A DNA stretch of 49,644 nucleotides from positions 1-49,644 of the forward strand of contig CAYRFE010000026.1 of NCBI GenBank assembly GCA_964423645.1, given 5' to 3'. Positions 7,154-16,900 of this stretch are shown piece by piece (position 1 is the first letter of the stretch; every line of letters starts with the position of its first letter). The notes under the pieces are model-generated. The model saw only the letters and a program-made list of their open reading frames with translations, ran no database searches and was not told the origin of the DNA. This DNA is from CAYRFE01 sp964423645 [NCBI: uncultured bacterium]. Its GTDB lineage: Bacteria; Macinerneyibacteriota; Macinerneyibacteria; Macinerneyibacteriales. The translations under genes were made by a program, and so were the position numbers.

Positions 7154-8689
7154 TTATGGTAATTTTACTATTATACTTTTATCAGCTCCTATTCTTATAC
7201 TCCATCCTTTAGCTTTCCATAACTCTTTTGATATTTCAAAAACTACTGCGCTAGAAGATGTTACACCAGGATTTAGGTTGCTTAGAATTTTTTCATCATT
7301 TGTGTTTTCTGTAGCATATGACGAAGACGCGTCAATATCTGATGTATATTGTACACCAGATGGATCTAATAATGTAATATTTGGTAAATCAAAGGCACTG
7401 ATTGGTTGTTTTGTAATATTTTTATACTTATACCGCACAATAACGTACAAAGCGCCTTCACTTGCATCGGAATTAAAAAAGTTACTACCAACAGAATACC
7501 GCTCGACTATTGACAAAATTGTTACCTCATAATTATTGGTCAGAAGCGGTATACCAATTTTATTTTGTTGTTTTTGAACAGAAGATTTTGTTATTTGACT
7601 ATTTGTACTGGATGGGGTCATTGTACCATAGATATATGCCTTGCTATTTATTGGGTTTTTAAAAACTACGCCTTTTAATTCAAATATTCCTTGTTTTAAT
7701 GAAGCATCTCCGGTAATAATCATATTACTCCATTGTTCTTTGAATTGTTGCGCCTCAGAGGATGGAACTTTCAATTCTATCAGTTTTTTGTTTGATAATT
7801 CGATTAAAAAAGTATCTGCATCTGCAATATAGTTTTTGATTTTCATGTTTTTTAAAACTCTATCAAGATATTTATTTTTTAAATTATCTGAAATTTCCTT
7901 TGTATATTCTTGGATTTTCTTTTTCCGTGTAACATCATTAACACGATTATTATACTCATTAGTTTTCTCAAATTCTCCCTTTTTCTCCCATTCGAATATT
8001 TTATCTGATACAAATAAAGCAATTTCATCTAATAATGTTACGTTTAAGACTTTGACAGCTTTCACTCCGTTCCCGGGTTGGAAATATACAAGATTCGAGG
8101 GGGCATTATTATCAGTTGTTGTACTAATACACTCGCCATTTTCAACATTCCATATTTTAACAACACCATCATCGCTTTCAGAAACAATATATTTCTCATC
8201 TGGAGAATAAATAACTGTCAAAATACCTTTTTCGTGGCCATTAAGAGTTCGGATGCAAATACCCGTTTCGATCTCCCATATTTTAATTGTTTTATCTTTG
8301 CTTCCTGTTAATAAATATTTTCCGTCATTTGAATATTTAATACAATTTACAGTATTGCTATGACCAGAAAAAGTATTTAAACAAAGCCCTGTGGTTGTGT
8401 CCCAAATTTTAATGGTTGTATCAGCACTGCCTGATGCAATATTTTTCCCATTAGGAGAATAAGCAACACTATAAACAGTTGCTGAATGGTCTTTTAATGT
8501 ATAGATACACTCGCCCGACACAATATCCCAGATTTTGATAACGTGCTCTTCTGTCCCTGAGGCTATATGCTTACCATCTGGTGAACAAGCAACATTCCCT
8601 CTGAAGTTGCGATCGTGTGTTAATGTATTTTGAGCTTGAATAAAAAAACCTAATAACGATAAAAACACGAGCAAAATTGCACACCTCAT
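7154..8689 (-). CDS. Secreted WD40-repeat protein with a C-terminal DUF4352-like domain
   Basis: A 511-residue product with a signal peptide (MRCAILLVFLSLLGFFIQAQ). It has five WD40 repeats up to about residue 210, each with a GH...S.D/N...SGS.D..IKIW pattern. A charged, coiled-coil-like stretch follows (about 230-310), and the C-terminal domain (about 390-511) has GALYVIVRYKYKNITKQPIS, like the immunoglobulin-like DUF4352 or telokin-like lipoproteins. The start at 8689 was chosen because GGAGG (8699-8703) is spaced correctly; the upstream in-frame ATG at 8734 lacks one. Five blades are fewer than the usual seven, and the next gene in the operon (6022-7104) supplies two more, so a composite propeller is conceivable. 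Probably exported to the periplasm or surface; the function is unknown. Confidence 0.8.
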   Translation of the reverse strand: MRCAILLVFLSLLGFFIQAQNTLTHDRNFRGNVACSPDGKHIASGTEEHVIKIWDIVSGECIYTLKDHSATVYSVAYSPNGKNIASGSADTTIKIWDTTTGLCLNTFSGHSNTVNCIKYSNDGKYLLTGSKDKTIKIWEIETGICIRTLNGHEKGILTVIYSPDEKYIVSESDDGVVKIWNVENGECISTTTDNNAPSNLVYFQPGNGVKAVKVLNVTLLDEIALFVSDKIFEWEKKGEFEKTNEYNNRVNDVTRKKKIQEYTKEISDNLKNKYLDRVLKNMKIKNYIADADTFLIELSNKKLIELKVPSSEAQQFKEQWSNMIITGDASLKQGIFELKGVVFKNPINSKAYIYGTMTPSSTNSQITKSSVQKQQNKIGIPLLTNNYEVTILSIVERYSVGSNFFNSDASEGALYVIVRYKYKNITKQPISAFDLPNITLLDPSGVQYTSDIDASSSYATENTNDEKILSNLNPGVTSSSAVVFEISKELWKAKGWSIRIGADKSIIVKLP

Positions 8690-8750
8690 AACGTTATACC
8701 TCCTATAAGTATTAACAATTCTTGTAACCGCCACAAGTACAATTACAAAT

Positions 8751-8870
8751 TTCCTTAAAATTTATTATTAACTTCATAAAGGATAGTAGCAGACATTTTT
8801 TATCGATGCAATAAACTAAAAGATTATTCAAAAATATTTCTTCAACGTCTCATAAGACCATTTATGTTGA
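8751..8870. repeat. 120-bp repeat, copy 1 (promoter plus dif-like site)
   Basis: This stretch matches 18490-18609 at about 94 percent with no gap (7 differences counted by eye). It holds the promoter of the WD40-FGE operon and most of the dif-like site at 8845. The second copy stands upstream of another FGE-fold gene, so promoter and site moved or were duplicated as a unit. Confidence 0.8.
8783..8811 (-). promoter_or_regulatory. Promoter of the WD40 / WD40-FGE operon
   Basis: TTGCAT (8811-8806), a 17-base spacer and TACTAT (8788-8783), reading leftward, about 95 bases before the start codon. It is repeated at 18522-18550. Confidence 0.5.
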
Positions 8871-8872
8871 GC
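8845..8872 (+). other. dif-like Xer recombination site 5 (forward)
   Basis: Left arm ACGTCTCATAA, spacer GACCAT, right arm TTATGTTGAGC. It is the left boundary of the AbiE module and pairs in inverted orientation with the weak site at 11075. Confidence 0.75.
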
Positions 8873-8979
8873 GGCACACTGCTTTTAAAACATGGCCTCT
8901 ATTTTCGTTATAAACCGCCTTCAAATAAATAACTCTACTTTAGCTCATTCCTTTTTCCGGAAATTATTGTAATGATGGC

Positions 8980-9001
8980 AATACAATCTTGATATTGTAT
9001 T
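8980..9001 (-). terminator. AT-rich hairpin downstream of the AbiEii-like gene
   Basis: AATACAAT and ATTGTATT enclose six bases, about 90 bases after the stop codon at 9094. There is no clear T-run, so it may act only as a weak terminator or an mRNA 3' stabiliser. Confidence 0.35.
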
Positions 9002-9093
9002 ATCGTGTTGCGATTATTCCTCAATTGGGAATTATTGGCATACAATTATACATTCTTTAGAGGTAGTAGAAAATTACACTGTATTACTAGAGA

Positions 9094-10041
9094 TTAATTC
9101 GAGGGGTTAGTGCGTACTTTCCATAATGCCATAGGATGGCGTTGAAGGCGTCCAATGATTGCTTCATCATCAAATAATAATTCAGGGTGATAATCCTTCA
9201 GTTCGAAGCGATCAATAAACGCTCTTTCTTTATCTGATAGCACCATGAGGGCTTGCAAGAATTCATTTACTTGCTTCTTCGCCTCATCTGCAAAAAATTG
9301 ATCGCCCGTGCGAAGGACCGGCAAAAGTTCGGTGCGTATTGAATAATCTGTTATCGAATCAAACATATCTTGTGAGAAATTCTTATTTATAGGCGTTGCC
9401 GATATTGCCGCGTAGAACACGGTGCATTTTTTTAATACTATAAAATCCTCGGGATTAATAATTCCCGAGCGAATCATTTGGGAAACATCATATAGATCAC
9501 GCGCTGCAGCACGATTTAAAAGTGCATTGATTTTGCTTGCGTAAAGCTCCACCGGGGCTAAAATTTTTATGAGGCTTTTTTTCTCCAACACGTCTGCAAG
9601 TATTGATCTTATTTCATACGGTAAAATATGTGTTCGAAGCGAATAATTAATCTCGATTTTAATAGTATCGCTATTGCCACCGGTATTTTCATATACTAAC
9701 GAATAACTGTCAAGACTATGATGCTGTCGTACGGTAAACGAATACTGTTGTGATCGGATATACTTTTCAAGATCAGCTCTGATGACATCTCGGGCTGCCA
9801 GCATCTCATCTCTCCTGTTGTTTGCCGTATAATCCAGATCTATATCAACAGAAAGTCGAGGCAAATCAAATAAAGTAAGATTGATAGCCGTGCCGCCTTT
9901 TAAAACGAGTAGTTCTTTTAAAAAAGAATTTCTGTTTATATACTCTAAGATTTCTTTAAGACGAAATACTTTTTCAAGAGTGTCTCGCACAAACCCATAT
10001 TTTTCAGCTTGCCTTGCTAAATAACCTTTATCATATTTCAT
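9094..10041 (-). CDS. abiEii: Type IV toxin AbiEii family nucleotidyltransferase
   Basis: A 315-residue protein with the AbiEii signature: LLVLKGGTAINLTLFDLPRLSVDIDLDY (about residues 44-71). It gives the GG...S.DxDLD motif of the nucleotidyltransferase active site, followed by an EINYS segment for the third acidic residue. The length fits the family. AbiEii toxins transfer nucleotides to cellular targets such as tRNA acceptor stems and cause growth arrest on phage infection or plasmid loss. It follows the antitoxin gene with an 11-base overlap, the usual AbiE operon order. It is on the minus strand in the module between the sites at 8845 and 11075. Confidence 0.88.
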   Translation of the reverse strand: MKYDKGYLARQAEKYGFVRDTLEKVFRLKEILEYINRNSFLKELLVLKGGTAINLTLFDLPRLSVDIDLDYTANNRRDEMLAARDVIRADLEKYIRSQQYSFTVRQHHSLDSYSLVYENTGGNSDTIKIEINYSLRTHILPYEIRSILADVLEKKSLIKILAPVELYASKINALLNRAAARDLYDVSQMIRSGIINPEDFIVLKKCTVFYAAISATPINKNFSQDMFDSITDYSIRTELLPVLRTGDQFFADEAKKQVNEFLQALMVLSDKERAFIDRFELKDYHPELLFDDEAIIGRLQRHPMALWKVRTNPSN

Positions 10042-10804
10042 TGTTTATTTCACCGTCTTGAATAAAATTAGTAAAATTAAAGTTCCTACTCACAATCAAA
10101 TTCCATTCTTTTATAAACCGCCCTGTTCTATTCTGTGATGATAAATAACGTACACTTTTCCCTGCTTTATTTTTACAATGGTCAAATAATTCATTGGTAA
10201 GCTTTAAGGACTCTTTATAGTGCGATAATATAAACCCGACCTTTTGATACACCATTTGTATATTATACATATCAAGATACCGTATTAACTTAGCGCTATC
10301 CAACCAGGGGATATTATTTAAACAATGAAGTATCTCTTCTAGGCCTCCGATCTTCTCGGAATCCTTTATGCTGTCCACGACACTGCGTTCCAAATCAGTT
10401 ATTCGTATTCCACCTGCATAATCAAGGAAATCGACGCCTTTGTTGAATTTTGATTTGGTAAATACGTAACGTACTCCCTTAAAACTAAAATTATTAAAAC
10501 TTTTCATTGAAGATACATACACGACATATCTCACTTGATTTGAATAGCCATAGTACTCCAACGCTGATATATGAGAGACGCAGGCTTCAGTATTTATAGC
10601 AGAAGCGATCTGGTACTTTGTTGCAATAACAGTGCCTGTTTCGACAGATATACAGCTGTAGAGATTCTTCCGTATTTTTGATACTAAGTGTTTATTCATT
10701 AACCGGTACAAAACCGAATATGCTGTTTTTTTATTGCCCGTAAAAGACTCGACGTCTTTTATCGAAAAGATTGGTGTTTTTGCAAGCTCAGCATACCCTA
10801 TCAT
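10031..10804 (-). CDS. abiEi: AbiEi family antitoxin and repressor
   Basis: A 257-residue protein with an N-terminal winged helix (about 1-70: IFSIKDVESFTGNKKTAYSVLYRLMNKHLVSKIRKNLYSC) and the AbiEi core ACVSHISALEYYGYSNQV...RITDLERSVVDSI. AbiEi binds its own promoter and blocks AbiEii action without direct complex formation. The ribosome site GAGGAGG is followed 5 bases later by the ATG. The promoter at 10822-10850 overlaps a 6-bp inverted repeat (10836-10853), a likely self-operator. A well-formed pair, probably functional as plasmid addiction or phage abortive infection. Confidence 0.88.
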   Translation of the reverse strand: MIGYAELAKTPIFSIKDVESFTGNKKTAYSVLYRLMNKHLVSKIRKNLYSCISVETGTVIATKYQIASAINTEACVSHISALEYYGYSNQVRYVVYVSSMKSFNNFSFKGVRYVFTKSKFNKGVDFLDYAGGIRITDLERSVVDSIKDSEKIGGLEEILHCLNNIPWLDSAKLIRYLDMYNIQMVYQKVGFILSHYKESLKLTNELFDHCKNKAGKSVRYLSSQNRTGRFIKEWNLIVSRNFNFTNFIQDGEINNEI

Positions 10805-10821
10805 AGCGCCTCCTCGCTTTA

Positions 10822-10853
10822 CTTATACCACAATATTCTTTAATTGTAAAGAA
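10822..10853 (-). promoter_or_regulatory. abiE promoter and operator
   Basis: TTTACA (10850-10845), 17 bases, TATAAG (10827-10822) reading leftward. The repeat TTCTTT/AAAGAA (10836-10841 and 10848-10853) covers the -35 region, as expected for AbiEi autoregulation. Confidence 0.6.
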
Positions 10854-11074
10854 CAATGACGATTATATAAAGCATCTCATTCAAAATACTTTATAATAAA
10901 ACCGTTATTATTTATTTACGAAGAAAATTAAATGCTATTTAAAGTCTATCATAGCGCATCAAGAAGGACAAGCATTACAACACAATTTTACTCCTCATGC
11001 AGAACAATTAATATGGGGTATTAGTAGGGCAAATGGGGCAATAAAACAGCGAATAATTGCACCAAAACAGTGCA

Positions 11075-11102
11075 ACTCAAGATACCCTTGATTACAGAAC
11101 GA
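11075..11102 (-). other. Degenerate dif-like site 6 (reversed)
   Basis: ACTCAAGATAC, CCTTGA, TTACAGAACGA on the plus strand. The outer arm and the preceding GCACCAAAACAGTGC (11060-11074) match the reversed site at 19489, but the inner arm and the last arm are eroded. It is probably no longer active, and is called mainly from its context and the accessory motif. Confidence 0.45.
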
Positions 11103-11180
11103 ATATTGTTATTATATAATAAGATACGAAATATTTTATACTATTTGAAAACTACATTGCGGTGAGAAAGGTATACAAGC

Positions 11181-12028
11181 ATGTTAAATGATCGCGACGC
11201 AAACCAGGATTATTACTCACAATTTCCTGGCTCTTTCAAACATATACCCGCAGGTTCTTTTCAAAGAGATAGTGATCCTCTTAATATAAGCACTGTAAAA
11301 GCTTTTTATATGAGCAAATATCAAACAACGAAAAAGCAATATTGCACAATTATGGAAATAGTAGGTAGCAATGAGCATCCTTTTAATCCCATGAAGTATG
11401 TCATATGGTTTATGGCATTGATTTATTGCAATAAATTGAGTGGGATTGATAGATTGCAACCTGTATATTCCATAAATGGCATCACGGATCCCGAAGGCTG
11501 GAGTATTCGGTCGGGGAGCCACTGGGATATAACAAATTATACACCGTAGAATATTTATTTTGATATGACAACCAACGGTTATCGTCTGCCAACTGAAATG
11601 GAATGGATGTGGGCTGCTATGGGCGCAGACACCGAAAATCCCGGTCAAATTAACACATCGGGATATTCAAAACAATTTGCCGGCAGCAACGGTAAAATAC
11701 TATAGACAAGTATGCATGGACAAAAGAAAACAGTAACGAATACCTGCATGATGTCGGCACAAAACTTCCCAATGAACTTGGACTGTATGACATGAGCGGC
11801 AATATGCGCGAATGGTGCTGGGACACAGAATGGGAAATGCCGTTGTGTACTCAACAGGAAATTATTGATAATCCGCATGGAGCTTCTTCAGGCACAACAC
11901 GCAGCCAACGCGGGGGCGGCTGGGGAGACAGTGCAAGATTAATCCAAATAAACACACGGCTTTTCGATAATCCGCTGTTTTTTCAGCCCTGGACGGGATT
12001 TCGGATTGTACGAACAGCTGCCAAATAA
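11181..12028 (+). pseudogene. FGE-fold gene broken by a stop codon and a frameshift
   Basis: The reading starts MLNDRDANQDYYSQFPGSFK after an AAAGG. It follows the family (HIPAGSFQRD, YMSKYQTTKKQY, LIYCNKLSG) to an in-frame TAG at 11547-11549. It continues in the same frame (NGYRLPTEMEWMWAAMGA) to about 11700, then needs a shift of reading frame to go on with KYAWTKENSNEY, LGLYDMSGNMREWCWD and TGFRIVR. There is no signal peptide, unlike the intact paralogues. The C-terminal segment after RGGGW again differs from all others. This is the oldest-looking FGE copy and lies beside the most eroded dif-like site. Confidence 0.8.
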
Positions 12029-12072
12029 TTGTTGCCGATATATCCGTTCAAGCACAACCGAGTGTCATTCCC

Positions 12073-12378
12073 GTGAAAACGCATATCCAGAATATTACAA
12101 ATTACCACCTGGATTATCGGGGCAAGCCCGATAATGGCACAAGTGCACTATTTGTGCTTCCAGTTGATGGTTCAGAAAGAAAATATGAAATAAATTTAAT
12201 TTGTGGAACTGATAAAGAAACTGAGACTAAGAAAGAATGTGAATCTGTTTCAACTCAAAAATGTATTTCAAAAGACGATTGTAAAGATATTGGAAACGGT
12301 AAGATTAAAAAAATAGATGTATCAAACGAATATATTTGTAAAAAAGAAAATACAATTTGTTGTAAAAGTAGTGAGTAA
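12073..12378 (+). CDS. Cysteine-rich small protein of uncertain status
   Basis: A frame of 101 residues from a GTG, with a lysine- and cysteine-rich second half (ECESVSTQKCISKDDCKDIG, then EYICKKENTICCKSSE). There is no convincing ribosome site and no signal peptide. The base composition of the last two thirds (A-rich) differs from the start, so the N-terminal part may be unrelated sequence joined to the end of a cysteine-rich secreted protein. It may be a gene fragment. Confidence 0.35.
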   Translation: MKTHIQNITNYHLDYRGKPDNGTSALFVLPVDGSERKYEINLICGTDKETETKKECESVSTQKCISKDDCKDIGNGKIKKIDVSNEYICKKENTICCKSSE

Positions 12379-12390
12379 AAAATATATTCA

Positions 12391-13200
12391 TTAATTAAAT
12401 GCCATTTTTTTATATGCCTTCCAAAATTCAGGATTATTAAAATCATTTGGAACAACATATCCAACAGAATCTAAATATTTTAAATTATTTGTTTTTATTG
12501 TAGCATTTAACCATTTATCTTCTCCAAATTTTTTAACTGGAACAAGATATCCTTCTTCAAATGCTTTATCTTTATTTCCTGATCTATAATTTGCTTCAGC
12601 AACACTATGATAATAATCAATAACTGCGCTTGGATCTTTTTCAAAAAGTTGTTTCATATAACTCTCTGAAAATTTAACTTTAGTTTCATTTATTTTCTTA
12701 AAAGCCTCATCATATTGTTTAAGACCAGTATAACTAAATATTTGTCCAGTTATTGCTTCTAATAATAAATCTTTATTGACATTTTTTGATTTAGTAATCA
12801 TTTCATATGCATTAAGGTAATGCATACCAGAATATTCAAATTCGCCATCTTTTAAATTATCTTTACCCCAATACATATGTTCTTCAAGAGTTTGAGGACC
12901 ATCTCTTGATCTTCCACTGCTAACATTATTTTGATCAATAATTTCGTATTTAGTTCCATTAGGAGTTACTCCAGTATTAACAGTATAAGAAGTTATTACT
13001 CCATTTTCATTTTTTTCAACGTTTATACTTTCACCATAAACAGGTTTAGCAAGACCAGCAGATATGAGTTCCATGATGGCAGTCAGGTGTGTGGGTTTTT
13101 CATTGGGCGATGCGCCTTGCGTGGGCTCATGATGTGCGAAGAATACGGGAAGATAGTTGAACACTGCAATCAGGATTACGATGAGTGCACTCTTTTTCAT
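12391..13200 (-). CDS. Secreted protein of unknown function, possibly helical-repeat
   Basis: The 269-residue product begins MKKSALIVILIAVFNYLPVF, a clear signal peptide. The mature part has a polar N-terminal stretch, then helices spaced like tetratricopeptide-type repeats (about 130-230: MHYLNAYEMITKSKNVNKD, TGLKQYDEAFKKINETKVKF, VAEANYRSGNKDKAFEEGYL). The start at 13200 was chosen over 13311 because of the signal peptide and the strong promoter at 13248-13275 lying between them. Codon use is more A/T-rich than in the neighbouring kinase. I do not recognise a named family. Confidence 0.6.
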   Translation of the reverse strand: MKKSALIVILIAVFNYLPVFFAHHEPTQGASPNEKPTHLTAIMELISAGLAKPVYGESINVEKNENGVITSYTVNTGVTPNGTKYEIIDQNNVSSGRSRDGPQTLEEHMYWGKDNLKDGEFEYSGMHYLNAYEMITKSKNVNKDLLLEAITGQIFSYTGLKQYDEAFKKINETKVKFSESYMKQLFEKDPSAVIDYYHSVAEANYRSGNKDKAFEEGYLVPVKKFGEDKWLNATIKTNNLKYLDSVGYVVPNDFNNPEFWKAYKKMAFN

Positions 13201-13247
13201 GACGGCGCCTACCTTTCGTATGCTTTCTGCCACGAAACCACGATTTG

Positions 13248-13275
13248 AATATATACTTCTCGGCATATTTGTCAA
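13248..13275 (-). promoter_or_regulatory. Promoter of the secreted protein gene
   Basis: TTGACA (13275-13270), 16 bases, TATATT (13253-13248), reading leftward; a near-consensus sigma-70 promoter about 50 bases before the ATG at 13200. Confidence 0.65.
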
Positions 13276-13327
13276 GCGTTTTTTGTGCAAGATGATATTT
13301 TTTATTTCCATTTCCAGTATTTTGTGT

Positions 13328-13369
13328 CATTCCCGCCACCGTTTTCACGAGGATAAACTCCGGCGGGAA
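13328..13369. repeat. Short inverted repeat TTCCCGCC/GGCGGGAA
   Basis: GTCATTCCCGCC (from 13327) and CCGGCGGGAA (to 13369) form a hairpin around a loop that contains CACCGTTTTCACGAG. GTCATTCCCG followed by TGAAAACG also occurs at 12064-12080. This is a type of intergenic palindrome common in bacterial genomes. Confidence 0.45.
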
Positions 13370-13418
13370 GCAAGCCGGGATCGGTCGCAACCGTTTTTTG
13401 TGTGTTTTCCGGTGTGAT

Positions 13419-13517
13419 TGTCATTTCGACGACTATTTCAGTCGGAGAAATCTTTTGTGTAATCACAAATGTTATGCGGATTACCGCATGGATTTCTCAC
13501 ATACGTTCGAAATGACA
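13419..13517. repeat. 99-bp palindromic intergenic repeat (MITE-like)
   Basis: The arms TGTCATTTCGA...GGAGAAATC (13419-13452) and GATTTCTC...TCGAAATGACA (13491-13517) fold back on each other. This end sequence is typical of non-coding stem-loop repeats scattered in many bacterial genomes. It could be a mobile miniature element or a structured untranslated RNA segment. Confidence 0.55.
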
Positions 13518-13980
13518 AGAGCCATTTTCGATGTGTTCAGATTTTAGGAAAACAGCGGGGCTTTTGCTAATACTCGCACTACCCGCATACAACACAGACT
13601 TTACCCTGCCACATTCGATCACGTTACACTGCAACACCCACTAATGTAGCAAAGGATTAGATTTCTGAGCGCATGTCATGAATCACGTGGACCTGTTCCC
13701 CCCGGACCATTTACATACCATCGCAAAAAAGAAGAAATTTCACAGGTTTGAAATGTTTCCGTTTGAACACATTTTTCTTCATTAAATTCTCCTCACTGTT
13801 TTAAATCACGCAATGACTATACGCAATTCGATTTTATTTGCACCAGAACCCTACGTAAAATGTGCTGATGTCGCTTGACATATGACCACAATTTGGTATA
13901 GTGAACAACGGTAATCCAAGATTTATATTACGCTTTAATGGCAATGCGTAGTGCCCACAGAAACTGAAAGGAAAAGAAGT
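13518..13980. other. Upstream region of the sensor kinase
   Basis: About 460 bases without a convincing gene. The last 20 bases hold AAAGGAAA (ribosome site). No strong promoter was identified, and I see no dif-like site here. Confidence 0.4.
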
Positions 13981-16900
13981 ATGTATTATTTCAGATCTCG
14001 ATTGAACTATACCGGTTTGTTTGTAATAGTTCTTTTTTTTATAGAAGCGTTGTTTTTTACAGAACCTATAGTAGCAAATGAAAAGGTCCGATTACAACTA
14101 AAGTGGGACCATCAATTCCAATTTGCAGGGTACTATGCCGCTGTTGAAAAGGGTTTTTATTCGGCTGCAGGGCTGGATGTAGAGATCCTTCCTGCACAAC
14201 CGGGCACTGATGCCCTGCAAGAAGTTTTAAAAGGTAACGCAGATTTTGGCGTCGGCACCACCGATCTTTTATTGATGCAGGACAACGGGAATCCTTTTGT
14301 TGTTCTGGCGGTTATCTTTCAACATTCTCCAAGCGCATTTATGGTATTAAAAAACAGCACTATTCAGAGTATTCATGATCTGGCGCATCATACGATCATG
14401 ATCGAAGAAAATTCAGCCGAACTTAAGGCATACCTTAAAAGTGAACACATAACCGATATCACGATCCTGCCCCACACTTTTAATGTCAAAGAATTGACTT
14501 CAGGGCAAGTTGATGCAATGTCTGTTTATGTAACCGACGAACCCTTTGAAGTAAAAAGAATGAAAAAGGACTATATGCTTTATTCTCCGCGGGCTGCTGG
14601 GATCGATTTTTATGGAGATAACCTCTTTACAACCGCCACATTGATCAAAGAAAACCCCGCCCTTGTTAAAAAATTTCGCGAAGCAAGCCTTTTAGGATGG
14701 GAATATGCAATGCGGCATAAAGAAGAGATCATACAACTCCTGTACAATAAATATAGCACTCGGCACAGTATTGACCATCTGCGTTTTGAAGCAGATAAAA
14801 TGGAATCGTTGTTACAACCATCTTTGATCGAAATCGGGCATATGAATCCCGGACGATGGAAAAATATTGCGGAAGTATACGCAAGTTTAGGTATGATCAA
14901 TGGCGATCCGGACCTTTCAAAATTGTTATATGATCCAACTCCTCCGCCCGTTAAAGTCACCCGACTATATGTGCTCCTATTCGGTATTGCGGTATTACTT
15001 CTTATCGCCACCATCACCGCTGTTCGATTTGCACGGCTTTCCAGAGCATTGCGAGAAAGTGACAATAAATATCGAACTGTGGTGGAAAAGTCCACCGAAG
15101 CCATTATAATTGCTCAAGATGGCACATTTGCCTTCGCAAATGATAGGATGTCAGAATTATTAGGAGTACCTATAGAAGATCTTCTGGGCAAACAATTTGC
15201 TGATTTTATATGGCCAGAAGATAAAGAATATGTTTTTTCGAATTATAAAAAACGTATTGCCGGAGAGCCTGTCAATGATGCATATGATTTTCGTATTATT
15301 GGCGCGAATAATAAACTCTTGTGGGTATTTTTATCTGCAACAACACTTTCATGGAAAGGGAGACCTGCAACGTTGAATTTGCTTACCGATATTACACAAA
15401 GAAAACAAATTGAACATGCCCTTCGGGAAAGCGAAGAAAAACACCGGCAATTGATCGAAAACAGTCATGACATCATTTACACGCTTACAGCAGACGGATT
15501 ATTGACCTTTGTTTCTCCCGCATGGACATCCTTATTAGGTTATCAGATCGATCACGTTGTCGGGCAATCGTTCACCGTATTCGTACATCCTGAAGATATT
15601 CCCGAATGCATGATCTGGCTCCAAAAAGTTGTCTCGACCGGACAACGACAAGAAGGGATCGAGTACCGCGTTCAACATATCGACGGAACATGGTATTGGC
15701 ATACATCATCTGCAGTTCCCGCAAAGAACGAAGCAGGAATTGTTATAGGCTTGGAAGGTATTGCACGTGATATTACCGAGAAAAAAATGATGGAAACCTT
15801 ATTGAAACAAACACATCAGAATTATGAAACATTTTTTAATACGATTGATGACTTTTTATTTGTTCTGGATGAACAAGGTTCAATTATTTATACAAATGCT
15901 ACCGTTCTTGATCGTCTTGGCTACACAAAAGATGAACTTTGCGGAAAATCAATTCTTATGGTGCATCCACCCGAACGTCGCGATGAGGCAGGCAGGATAG
16001 TTGGCGAAATGTTACGCGGCAACGTTGATTTTTGCCCGGTCCCGGTCATTACAAAATCAGGCATGCAGATCCCGGTCGAAACAAGGGTTTCTCACGGGGT
16101 ATGGGATGCAAAACCGGTAATCTTTGGCGTTACAAAAGATATTTCAAAGCTCAAACTATCTGAAGAAAAATTTTCAAAATTATTTTATATTAACCCGTCG
16201 GCATGCGGTCTCAGCGATATTGATACGCATCAGTATGTAGAGGTCAATGATGCATTTTACGTTTTACTTGGATTTAACGAAAAAGAAGTGCTTGGGAAAA
16301 CAGCGCTTGAGCTTGGGATATTACCTGAAAATACACGAGATGCAATACTACAAAAAACAGATAAGAATGGCAACATCACCAATGTGGAAACAATTTTAAA
16401 AGCCAAAAACGGAGACTTAAAACATGTATTGCTGTCTGCTACGAATATATTTGTTCAGGATAAAAAATACCGATTTACTATTGTTAATGATATTTCCGAG
16501 CAGAAAAAGAATGAAGAAACGATCCGTGCGTTTAATGCGACATTAGAAAAGCATGTGGCAGAACGAACGCAAGAACTTCAAGATGCATATTCCGAAATGG
16601 AAGCGTTCACCTATTCTGTTGCCCATGATCTTCGTTCGCCATTACGATCGATTGACGGATTTTCTCAAGTATTACACGATGATTATAAAGAACAGCTCGA
16701 TAATGAGGGCAAGCGAATTATTGATATCGTTCGAGCAAATACTCAAAAAATGGATCATTTGATTTTAGATCTATTATCGTTATCGCACATTTCGAAAAAT
16801 GAGCTTACGTTTTCTTCAATAAACATGAACAGTCTTGTTAAAACTACCTTTGGGGAATTGACTGAAAATAACGAGGACACTTTTACTTTGGAGCTCGGTA

